Source: Trichuris trichiura
Taxonomy: Eukaryota; Nematoda; Enoplea; Trichinellida; Trichuridae
DNA: 64,000 bases
Direction of reading: 5' to 3'
NCBI GenBank assembly: GCA_037903355.1
Contig: JBAJFE010000004.1
Coordinates: 4,386,001-4,450,000 of the forward strand
Positions 17,962 through 28,800 of this stretch are shown in pieces. The notes beneath the pieces were generated by a model that was not told the origin of the DNA, searched no databases, and saw nothing but the letters and a program-made list of their open reading frames with translations. Numbering within the stretch: position 1 is the stretch's first letter; each line of letters opens with the position of its first letter. The position numbers and the translations under genes are program-made.

Positions 17962-18684
17962 GTTTTTTTTTCATTTTTTGCTCTCCATTGAGTTCTTAGC
18001 TTCCAATTTTTCCTTTAGAAATTTGAATCTTTATTTTTTGCATATGATTCTCAGGTACACCTTGCCTTCAAATTTGCGACTAAGCGACAGGTTTTGTCGC
18101 CAGGGGGGAGGGGGGTAACCGCACGTTTTTCGCCCTTCCTAATTCGTATAACCCTCTCCTGCGACGTCAACCTTTTCCTACTCTTTTCGAAGCAGCACTT
18201 TAACTATTTTCTACCTTTCTTTTATTGCATTTGTCCGGTTGCTTCTACCGCTGTGAAAATAGGTCCATTTTTTTTTAATGTGACATTAGGATTAGTTGAA
18301 CTTTGCGCATTTTAGAATTTAAGAAATGACAGCCATTTATGACATTTCCTGTAGTGGCAGTAAAATGTTTCGTGAATTGTGTTCACGCTTGCTGATTCCC
18401 AGATGATAGCTGCACTATGGCTATAGTTTCCCCAGCAAACTCATTGATCAACGCAAACGTCTTTGTAGTAAACACATTAGGCAGAAATATTCGGTTGCAA
18501 TAATTTTCACTAACGTGGTGTACAGGAGAATAGCTCTTTTAAAACTGTGAGCAGTTAGTCTCAGTTAAGGATAGCCTTCATTTCGGCAAAAATGATTGAA
18601 TCGTATGAACGAATGACAGTGAATTCAGCGTGAGCAAAGTTTGGAACTTAGTCATAAGTACTTTTCTTGTTGGTTCCATTGATG
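17962..18684. other. Convergent 3' intergenic region between aconitase and the MFS transporter
   Basis: About 720 bp of T-rich sequence between two stop codons facing each other. No coding exon is supported; it should hold the two 3' untranslated regions. Confidence 0.6.
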
Positions 18685-20848
18685 TCAAGCGCGTTGCAGC
18701 AAGATGAATGGAATTGTGATAATTGTAGCACCCATTAAGTAGCAGAACTCGCTTCCCATGTGCCAGAACACTAGACATATTAATCTTGGAAGAATAGTTA
18801 AAGAACAATTCAGCGTTGCATATTACCTGCGCTGGCCCAGATTGGTCCCACAGCGCGAGAAAGCGCTCCCAGACCGCGGAATATGCCCAAAGCTGTTCCC
18901 TTTTCATTGGCGTCCACTGAGAGCACGACATTGATAACGATAATGACAGAAAGAACCTTACCCTGAGAGCTGAGTTCCGTAGTCAGGCAGGGTACCACTA
19001 TTCCAGATGCTGAAAATGATAAAAGCAGTAGGAGGATGCCAGTAGTATGTATAACGAAAACTCCGGCATTGCAAACTTAAGTACATGCGTAAGGAGAATC
19101 GCTGTAGTGGTATTTCTAGATATGTCTTCAAGTGCTGAGTTACCTTCGCGTAACAAGTATGAATAAACTCACCAAGCGAATAGAACGTAATGGCAGCGTA
19201 AAAGTGTAAGATGCTTCGTACCCAGGCGACGCTGATGAAGCCAACTATGGCCAAGAAAAGACCATGAAAATAGAAAAGGTTAATTTGTTATCACATTCGT
19301 ACTGTACTTACTACGCTTGCAGCTGTTTTTTGATTTTCAGGTTTCAACTTTCTAACGTAACCACCTAAAAGTTTACGCGTTGCTCAAATTGCTTGCGTCT
19401 GAGGTTACGTGCCTTGTATGAGGATCATCAGAAGTCCAATGAAAAGGAACATCTTGCCCTGCTGGACACTAGGACAACAGAGGTTTACGCAGTTGAAGAG
19501 TAGGGCATCTTACCTAGAGTGTACCTGTTGAACCCGAAGCGTTGATGGGTTAGAAATGTCATTGTGAACTCGAGTCCGGAATAGGCGAAAAGGTAAAGAA
19601 AGTACACTAGACCAAGACGACGAATCGTGACCAACTCTAAAGCTGCTGTCGTTGACTCGACGTGCACCGATGAAACTCATACGTTTTCTACCTTTGCTAC
19701 CTTCCCGCTTTGCCAGTGCTTGAAAACGGAAAAGCGCCTTTGGACTCACGCTGTCGTAAACCTGCGAACTTAGCGGTTTTTGCTTTTTGGCCTTCAACCA
19801 AAGTTACCAAGTGCCTGAATATTGGCTTTGCTATGACATTAAATACCCTGGCCGTTTTTGGCAGCGTTTCCGGCAGAAACCAGTGAATCCAACAAAACTG
19901 AGCCACCGTTACGACCAAGGAGAAGCATGCAGGGGCCGTTAGAGACCAAAAGCCGGATGAATTGCGAATACTGTAGGCAATGTAAGCCCCAACTGACGGG
20001 CCTACTAAGAATCCTAGAGAGAATGCTATTCCAATGAATGCCTTGAAATATGATTTTAATAATGATGCTCCTTATCGAGTTGCGAAGTACCATTCCGTAT
20101 CCCCGAGTTTCAGGTGGATAAATGTCGGAAACGATGGCTATTGCAAGCGGCATTGTTGCCTTGCTTAATCCTCCGACAATTCGGCTCGCGAAGAAGACCC
20201 AAAAGGAAGACGCTTGAAGCCATAGAGCGTACGACAAAGAGCTTCCTGCCTTAAGCAGAATGGTAATTTATAATTCATCGCGAAAGAATGAAAAGTGCGT
20301 GACTTCAGCTGCGTTAACTTATATACAAGCCAAGCTCAGCCGGCCGTTTATGCGGCTAGCTTGCGGGTCAGAAAATTCTCTTGACCAACGAAAGTGATTT
20401 CCCTACCTACCACGCTGAGCAGTAGCATCTGCTTCCTTCCATGGAAATCCGACATGGCGCCAAACCATGGGGTAGACAGAAACTGCAGTGTGCAGAATAG
20501 AGAGCCGAGCATGCCTGAACAAATAGGATTTTTAAAATGGTTCCCCTGCTCTTCCCAACCGGCCTCCAAAAGCAACGGACGTTAGACGCTCTTCCTTTGG
20601 AATTCCTATGAAGTGCGCGTAGCCATTCAGAAACCTTTCCAGCAGCTCGTATAGGTCCCCCTTGAAATGATCGTTTGTTGTAGCGCAGCTAGGCGGGAAA
20701 TCGTTCTCGTTACCTTTACAGAGTTGGAGCTGTAGTAATCGATAATAGCGGGGAAAAGGGGTAAAATGGACGAAAAGGCGACGATGTCCAAAAAAAGAAT
20801 GAAAAGTAAGTGACGTAGTATGGCTTTGGCTGCGTCCTTTGTAGGCAT
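18685..20848 (-). CDS. mfsd10: Major facilitator superfamily transporter, MFSD10/TETRAN type
   Basis: Thirteen exons (20848-20714, 20660-20564, 20514-20407, 20245-20091, 20041-19808, 19761-19701, 19645-19525, 19468-19413, 19364-19308, 19244-19173, 19009-18962, 18916-18827, 18770-18685) encode 439 residues, near the human MFSD10 length of 455. Conserved landmarks include the loop 2-3 MFS motif as SDFHGRKQ, ASRIVGGLSK, FLPETLP, RRLGLVYFLYLF, SGLEFT and THQRF, VVPCL, and GLGALSRAVGP. About twelve hydrophobic segments are present. Family members are membrane carriers for organic anions, with a suggested role in tetracycline efflux; the substrate here is unknown. Two introns, after 20564 and after 19413, begin with GC instead of GT if the conserved frame is kept. 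The start ATG at 20848 leaves a short cytosolic N terminus before the first span. Confidence 0.92.
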
Positions 20849-23800
20849 TGATGCGATGCGACCAAGAAAAGGGGACTGAATGCGCTGCAAATGTTTGAAC
20901 CGCAGAGTGTGCTCTCGGAGGTTAGTGCCACGCTCGAACTTGCGTTAACTGTTGCGGAATGTCATTGGAACGACGCTTCGATTGTTAAAAGTTCGCAACG
21001 ACTCGTTCCGACTAGTTTCAAGCGCTTTTATTGATTTTGATGTACTTGACCCAGTATTTTGCTTCAGTAATGACCTCGAGTAGTAAATGAATGGACGTTA
21101 TTACTGCCTATGTTGAATTATTACTCCTCCTATTCAGGAAGGCCCATCGTAACGCCGTTTATTTATGTTAAAAATTACTTCGCTTGATGTCACCTACATG
21201 TGACAATCTGCTCAACAGCGTACCCGCTTCATCAGTACTTTTAGAAGTCGTAGTGTCGGTTTGTTTGAATACGCTTTTGCTTATGTAAATTTTGAAAATA
21301 TGCTAATTTCGGTATGTAATCTTTTAGTCGAATTAGCGTAGGCGTAATTTGTTAACGGCGAGCCAATTTCTTTTAGGATCGTTCTTACGCGTGCCTGATT
21401 TCAAGGCGCCCCGTAGGGAAGTACTTTTCCGGTGTTATTCATTTAATAGTTAGTAGAGAAAAAAGCTTTCCGAAGGTGATGCTTGCGAAAGGTTTGCTCG
21501 TCTTTGTTCCATCGAATTTCGGAAAGCAGATAAAGACAATCTACCTCTTACAAAATAAAGCTTTATCTTTTCTTTGGACAAATCTTGTAGGGCGACGTCA
21601 GCGCAGGGATATACCATCGCGTGAAGTCTACCCTAAAAATTTCACCGCGCCTTGATGCGTGCTGCTTTTTCGACTTTCAACTTTTTCAAACGTAGTCGAA
21701 CTAGGTAAAGGACAGAAAAAAATTGCAACGCTTGCATGGATCCTATACTGGTTACGAGCGCAGCGTATTGCGCGAGTACGCGGCGTTGCGTGCAGTCCAG
21801 ATAGACGTTGCTTTTTTTTCATACTCTCTCTAGCGAGATTAAACGTTTTCGTGCCGACAGCGTCTTTAATTCAATTCGAATTGCGGAACGAATTTTCAAT
21901 TCGGAAAAGTTTCGCTGCGACAGCGATGCTTAAAATTCAGTTCCAATTGTGAAACTAATTTTCAGCTCAACAGACTTTCGTTTCGCGACAATTTTAAATT
22001 AAATTTAAATTATAAAACTAGTCCTCAATTAAGCCATATTTTGTGTAGACTTAGTCGTCATAATCAGAAGTCGTATCCAAGCGGCTGAAGAGGAACAGCC
22101 AATACGAAAATGACAGTGCCCAAGTCATTCCCATGTTTTTCATAAGTGGGTGGATTTTCAGGTTTGCCACGGAAACTAAGCTGCTATTTCATGAGTAACA
22201 TTAATATTTTTTACTATTGAACTTCAGCTTAAATAAGCATAAAGGCTTTGTAAATGAAAATTCACTCGCCGTTTGGTGATACGCTTTTCGCCCGCAGTTC
22301 GCTTGGCACAGAATTGGACAGTAAGAATTGTCCTTCCCTGCAGTAAGCGACTTGTTCGAATACCGCCTTTTTTGGTCACAGTTGTTAATTCGTCAGGTTT
22401 AAAAATGCCATACTAATCATTTTGATTTCACAGATGAAGTTGGCTTTTATTTATTTATGAAGATTCACGAAGTTTTCGAGATTCTCTTGATTTCGTCTTT
22501 CAGCGTGTTCCTAACTTATACACGCAGGAGAGGGGATCACGAGCATCCTGAAAACTCGTCTGCTACTCCACGCTTGTATAAAAATTATGAAATCGCTCTA
22601 CCTGTTTTCAAATGTTACTCTAATGACGGAAGAGCCAGAACTTTGTTCGCCCTTATTGAACGTCTAGTAAGAATTGGCGGAAGTTGTATAATGATGATGC
22701 TCAGCTACTCTTGGTTCTGTTTTGCTCACGCTGTCAAAGCAAACCACGCACGCGATGACGTTAGTAAACCCGCTGGTAATGATAATGGTAATATTTTTTT
22801 ATGTATACGTTGCTTAATGCTTGTAAATGGTCAGTTGACCGTTACGCAATGTTACCAACTATCATAAGTATTATTAATGCATGGAAAACAAAACTGTGTC
22901 CAAGTTTTGTTGTTCAGCAGCAACCGCGTTATTAGCTCGAATATAATGGGTCCTGCACAGGGAAATTCTCACGCCCATTGACATTTGTACAAGGAAAACA
23001 ATCGTTTACGAATGATAAAGTAAAACACCTCCGGGCTCACTTCCATACGCATACTTTATCCATAAATCGCTTTTTAAGAAGTAGTAATGATTTCTTGAAA
23101 TTGTGCAGCAAAGTAAAACGCGGTTTGCAAAAGTTTTTAAATTTAATTGCACTTATTAACAACACATCCCTATGGGTTTGCCATACCAAGCTCTCCATGT
23201 ACGATGTAAGGACGTTGTCCTCTACGAGCGCTGCGTTTGCCGCACTTACCCTTTGGTGTACCTTCAACATCGTATTGTTGACCAGATGCAAAAATCGATT
23301 GTCCATGGTCACGTAACTTCTGATGGGGTTTTCTCCATTGACTTTACGCCCTCTGCAAGAAGTCAATTGGTATCTTCGCCAGGCAGTCGCTGTTGTAATA
23401 TCGTAGCCAACTGACCTATTGTAAAGATGACCGAAAGGCGCTTGTTATATGACAAGAGCTGTTATTCTTGTGTTGCCACAACATAAGGACACGTGGCAAG
23501 GAAAATTACCATTTTCGGCTGAATTGGCTGTTTTACGCTTAAACAACGGCGCGCGCGAAACGTTGGCATTCGCAACGTGCACATCACTACTTGCCGCTCG
23601 ACAGATCATTCAATGTTCTCAAATTTCGGCCGGTCAGCTGCTGCCTTTCGGGTTAGAATGCGCAGAAGAGAAGATAACATCGTAAGGACCTGATTAAAAA
23701 CGTCTTACTACCTATTAGGAAGCCAAAGTAGGTGGCGGCGCTCGTTAATCTGAAACACGCGTCAGCCGATAGGGAATCGTCGCAGCTTTATGCATTGAAG

Positions 23801-24217
23801 CCCTCATCCGTATTGGACTTCCTCTTTTAGGAGAGCTCATATCTCAGTAACCACTTAGTGAGGCAAATTATCGGGATCTGTGAAAGTTACTCAGTTTGTA
23901 GGTGACTTTTCTTTACAGGTGTTCATTGTTTAACCAATGAACCAATTGTACCCTCGGTTGAGGTGAAGAAATCTGCGTGACGAGGTTGCATAACTTTGAT
24001 TGAACCAAAAAAGGCTGAAGAAGAAGGAGCGCGGTAGATTAGGCACCGAATCTCTAATGATAATGAACAGATCAATAGAAAACGAAGTCAGATCAACAAT
24101 GACCAGAAGTTCTGTCGCTGACGACGAGGCAGAGCGCTCCTTGGCGGTTGCGCAGTGACTGGATACCTTCGCTACAGCGTCCTGCGGAGCGGATTGTTTC
24201 GGCGAGGTCGATTGGGC
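20849..24217. other. Intergenic region, no confident gene
   Basis: About 3.4 kb upstream of the transporter. A plus-strand frame at 22457-22867 begins with a hydrophobic, signal-like N terminus (EILLISSFSVFL) and contains a GTAAG donor after about 70 codons, but nothing recognisable follows. Other frames at 22978-23685 lack splice or family support. Treat as non-coding unless transcripts say otherwise. Confidence 0.45.
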
Positions 24218-25803
24218 TCACAACTCTTGCCGACGATTCAGCGGACCGTAATTTTCCACGGGCCACATGCACTCGCATCCGGAAGGGGCGTCAATGTAGT
24301 GAGGCTGCCAGCAATCCGTCCCAGCTTTTCGGCGGCTAAAGTATAGCCTTCTATAGGTCTGCACGCAGTGAAGAAGGCCAAAACCGCATTTCTAAAAGTA
24401 CCCATATTTCCAATTAGCATACGAACACCAATTTTCTGCGCATCAAATTGATCCTACAATAAATAGCCTGATTTTAATTGTGATATCTTTTGTCTAGTCA
24501 AAGCTATCCGCTGCCGACGAGACAGTCGAAGCATGAACACATTTATCACTCTTAGGAACAACGCAGCGAGCTTTCAACAACTTTTTTTGGAGAAGTAAAA
24601 AAGTGAAAACGTTTGATCGCAATGTTGACAATCGTAAAAAGGAAACTAAATGGCGGAAACAGTGAGTCACTTGGCCAAGTTTTGCCTAATTCAACTTCTA
24701 TGGGCGTCTCCGATGGAACGCAACAAACGGCGGTGCATGCGTTCGAAGCGGGCCGAAGAGTTTGTCCATTGGTCCCGTATTGTTGGCCAAAAATGGAGAC
24801 CTTTAATGCTGCGGCGAATTCATTGGAGAGACTTTAAAGAAATGCAAAAAGGCGCAAACAACTTGGAGCCCCTCCTGGCCATAGCTATCAAAAAGTGACA
24901 GCCATTTCGATTTAAGGTTAACGAACGTAGCAGCGCAGGTAGTCAGTTGTTTTCCTTGGCAATGAATGATCTCCGCTGCGCGAAGTTGCTTGTTTTTTAT
25001 GCTGTAGGTTGATCATGTAAATTTTCTTCCTTCCTTTCAAACCTTTTCCTACTACTTACTGTAAGCGAAACGTGATAGCAACTTAAGTAGACGAAGCTGC
25101 GTTTACAAACTGAGGAGTCAAATTAGCACGTTTTCGTACAATTAGAATGCTTTGCTTTGAGTGGCTGGCGGGTCGATCTGAAGCCCGAAAAGTTTTCCAA
25201 CCATCAATGCATCATCTTCGGAAAAGCGTCATTAGGACTGCCCACGTCTCCGCACGTTTGAACGATCACAAATCAGTTGGGAAATGGAAAAAGCGATAAG
25301 GATATTGGCCGCCTTGCTGAGCTGGCCGTTGTTTCAAGGGAAATGAAGGAAATAAATAGCATTATCGACTTACTTGGATTTTGTGCTGGTGCCGACGCTT
25401 TCTTCTATACCCGACGCACCGTATTTCGTAGTAGAAAGGCGGCTGGTACTCCTCGTCTGAGGTGCTCAGATGAACGGCAATAGTCTCTGAGGCGCATAAG
25501 TGCTCGTAGCGCGTCGCATCGTTGGCAATGCTGTGGCTATCAGCGCCTGCAGTTAGCCGGGTGCCCGTGCCGCGTCGCTGAGGAAGCTGCTCCCGGTTGG
25601 GTTCCAGCTTGACGGCATTTGACCAATAGTTGCGATACTTCTTGTTGCTGTTCCTTCGGCGATGTTGCTTCGCTGAACCGGCCGTTTGGCATATGACAGC
25701 AACTGTACCAAGTACCATGGTGATCTGAATTGGTCGTTAACAGAGTCGTATGCACAAAGTTTAACAACAGAGAGGAATAGACAAGTTGAACCGCCCGGCG
25801 CAT
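24218..25803 (-). CDS. Secreted IL-17-like cytokine
   Basis: Three exons, 25803-25624, 25577-25374 and 24391-24218, all phase 0, give 185 residues. Exon 1 starts with a likely signal peptide (VYSSLLLNFV core). The 46-nt first intron ends CTTCCTCAG; the second (982 nt) has a perfect GTAAGT donor and a CTTTTAG acceptor. Exon 2 ends with YQPPFYYEIRC, matching the R-Y-P-x-x-I-x-E-A-x-C element of IL-17 proteins. Exon 3 reads HC-V-x-x-Y, then FSRRK, a Cys after five residues, a Tyr, then GCEC and a Trp-Pro, the order seen at the C terminus of invertebrate IL-17s. The cystine-knot-type Cys would be 114, 130 or 137, 167 and 169. IL-17s are secreted dimeric ligands of IL-17 receptors; in C. elegans ILC-17.1 modulates neurons. 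Family membership is inferred from pattern, not from an alignment search. A PDGF- or neurotrophin-like cystine knot is the main alternative. Confidence 0.68.
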
Positions 25804-28800
25804 TCGAGCGCTTTGAAGGGCACTTTCGAGGCCAGCCGAAGTCGTTAAGTGCCGGACAAGTGGACATGTCCATTTCAGCGCGCGTCGTTTTATTCCATTT
25901 TTGGGCTGTGCGCATTCCGGGGGACGCTATCCCCATCTTAACCTTATCGCATTCAATTCTTTGAAAGAGGAAAGAGACGGAGAGCTCGCGCTGGCAAGCT
26001 GCTCTCATGTTATCATAAAATGATGATAATAGCCAAGAACCGACAGGAAGGAATTCACCTATTTTGCTTACCCTATTTTCACCGTCCTTCTGGGCATCAC
26101 TGTCTCTAATGGATAGAAAAGGCCAACGTTTCCTGATGGTCACTCACTCAGTGGAATTAAGTGGGACTTCAAAACTTTGATGCCTTCCTAAGACAGCTGC
26201 GTATGCATATTAATTTTAATGCATTAGCTAGAGAACATAAGCATCATCGATAGTCAACCTTTGCCATTACGCTGCCTCTAAAGCTAACACTTCTATTGCT
26301 GTTATATAATAAGATCTACCATGGAACAGCTTGATTTTAGTTTGAGCTGACCGACAAAGGGCAGATGTATTTTTCCCAGCAGGTCAAGCACCCCTACAGC
26401 GCGCAATGGATCACCGCGTTAGCAAGCAATCCATTGGGACAACATAGTACGCATGTCCAATGAATCCAGTCCACTTGATCGGTTAAATAAAGCCTAAGTA
26501 CTTGAAAGCGTCGTTCAAACAAAATCCAGACAATCCTTTTGCAGGCGATCTCCTCCCTTGGTTGGGCTCATGTCCCGTCAACCGCTTTTGCCAGTAAGCG
26601 TCCTACCCCGGAGGTCTCTTGAAAGTTTCAAGTCTGTTCAAACTTTTATCTCCTCCGGCGCAGTACGTCTCTCCGCAATTGAAGACAATTGAAAGTATGT
26701 TTTATGGTGTTGAGGCTAATTGATTTACGAGCATTAAACGTCGAAAGCAGGTTAGTAACGCGACCCAAAGGTGGCTTGTCACTGTACAACAGTGACAGTT
26801 TGTAAAATTTACAAGCTCACAATTTCGCATTGCCTCCGCGGCCGCCGGTACCGTATGCTAGCCAACTTGGATCGCCGCAGATGGGAGAAAATGGCAAAAA
26901 AATCAGCTCTCCGTCGGGGTAAACAATTTCCATCTGTCCTTATTGGGGGAGACTCACCTGAGATCTGACTGTCGGTCAAACCGTCTAGCCGTTGACCGTT
27001 CGCGCCGATAGAGGATGGGGAAATAATGGTCGGAAAGCTTTGCAACCTGCGTAAGCCCATAAAAGGTGTTGCCTCGACGTAACAAGTGTAAGTATGGAAT
27101 GAGTCGAAAACTGGAAGGTCTTTTACCTTGCATTGACAGTAGGCGAAGCGGCAACAAAGGCCGCAGTTTATTACGTAAGATGAAGGGCAACAAAAAGGTC
27201 TTACTTTTGTCAATAGCACCATCACGATAGCATTGTCTATGGCCTGTGATGTCCAAGCTCGATTTCCAGTGGAGCAATATTCCATGGACGGCTGCTAGTG
27301 GCGATTAGAGTTTGCAGCATAAAGAGGTCACACGGACTTTTGGCAAAAGACCAAAGGAAGGCAGCGGCCGTGGCGCCCGTTTTCGTCCGTCTTGTCTTGC
27401 GTATGGGCGGGCCGTTCTTGTTCAGCCAATCGGTTCAGCTGACGACGACCGGTAGACCAACGAGGACGTTTGAGGGTTGTCCGGTACGGCAGCGGCGAAT
27501 GGGCGGAATTTTCGGCTCGACTATGGCGCTCAAATGGCTCCGCTTTATTTGGGCGCCAAAGTGGCTCCTGTTCGTGGAGCAAACGCTTTCGCCTCGACCG
27601 AAACGTCGCGAAGATCAATGCCTCTCTATTCGGCTGCGATCAAACGGCCACTTGGGCGAAGGTCAGCGAGAAAAACGACCGTAAACACTTCTATCAAAAG
27701 CGTTGTACTGTGGCGCAACACCACCATGGATCGGACGCCGTAGCAACGTTGCCGCGGTTTCCCAACATCGGGCATAAGGCAGAAAGTTTGAATAAGGCGA
27801 CTTCGAAATGTATTCCTTTTTCTCGCCAATCTGCCAAAGTGATTGATCCCTTAGCCCAGTAGAAGTGAAGGTTGGCCGAAAACCGGACCTCCGACCGTGT
27901 CGCACATTCTGTATCACTTTTGTCATACGAACTATGGCAACGCGAGCGCGTTGGCTGGCATGGGCGGGCGGGCGATCGGTCGGTCGGCGCCAGTATTGCT
28001 GCTTCCTCTTTTTCTGCTTCATTTTGCCAACAGACCAACTCCACGGGCCAACGGAGGCAATCCCTCTAAATTGACCGGTGTTAACAATGTAGCCTTAAAG
28101 GTGCTAAAGGGCAACCTCCTTACGGACTTCCACCGTGCTTTTCATTGTTGCTCATCCGTTGTTGGCGATGGTAATTAAGCTGACATGGACTATGTGCAAA
28201 GGTCGACGAAGCTGAAAATTTGCCCGCTATGATCGTCCTATAACTCCTGGCCTTTTGATCATCATGGAACCATTTTCGAGGACGTCAGCTGTTGATATTA
28301 CCGAACGACAGGTTGCGCTTTGGTCAAGAACTCGCGTATGAACCGGAAAACAAAGTGAACCGTACGGAAATCACTTTGACGGACGGGCGACACGCCGTGA
28401 TCGCGTAGACAACGATGGAAATCAACCTGGCTAAGTTGACACTGTAAAAGGCGACGGTTGGCTTTCTTTTGGAATTATCTTTCCGCTAGACCGGAACCAC
28501 GCCAATCGCCGGCTGGCCCGCCTTAGCCCAGTAAGCTCTTATTTCGATCGTCAAGGCCGTTGGTCGCTAGTTGAGGCTTTTACGTATGCGTCGTCATTGC
28601 CTGGCGGCGGCTTGTCGAGCTACTGCGTTCCAGCACTGGAACGTCCCTGTCTTTCCTACATGCTACTACGTTATACCGAGGAAAAGAAACATTTGGAAGT
28701 GACTTGTAACTACAACAATAAATTATTTTGGTTCGAATACACCCTTCGTTGGCAACCTCACTGTCGGAAAGAAGCGGAAAATAGCCTATTTCGAAGGTTC

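Noticed and set aside
23037..23366. Minus-strand frame of 109 codons with some transposase-like feel
   Set aside because: No catalytic motif, no terminal repeats and no splice support.
25553..26143. 196-codon minus-strand frame, the longest otherwise unexplained frame in the middle region
   Set aside because: It overlaps the first two exons of the IL-17-like gene in a different phase; the exon chain with signal peptide and splice sites explains the region better, and the long frame shows no family features.
27298..28178. Several overlapping frames of 88-130 codons on both strands
   Set aside because: They overlap each other in all phases, as expected where stop codons are rare, and none has a recognisable domain.
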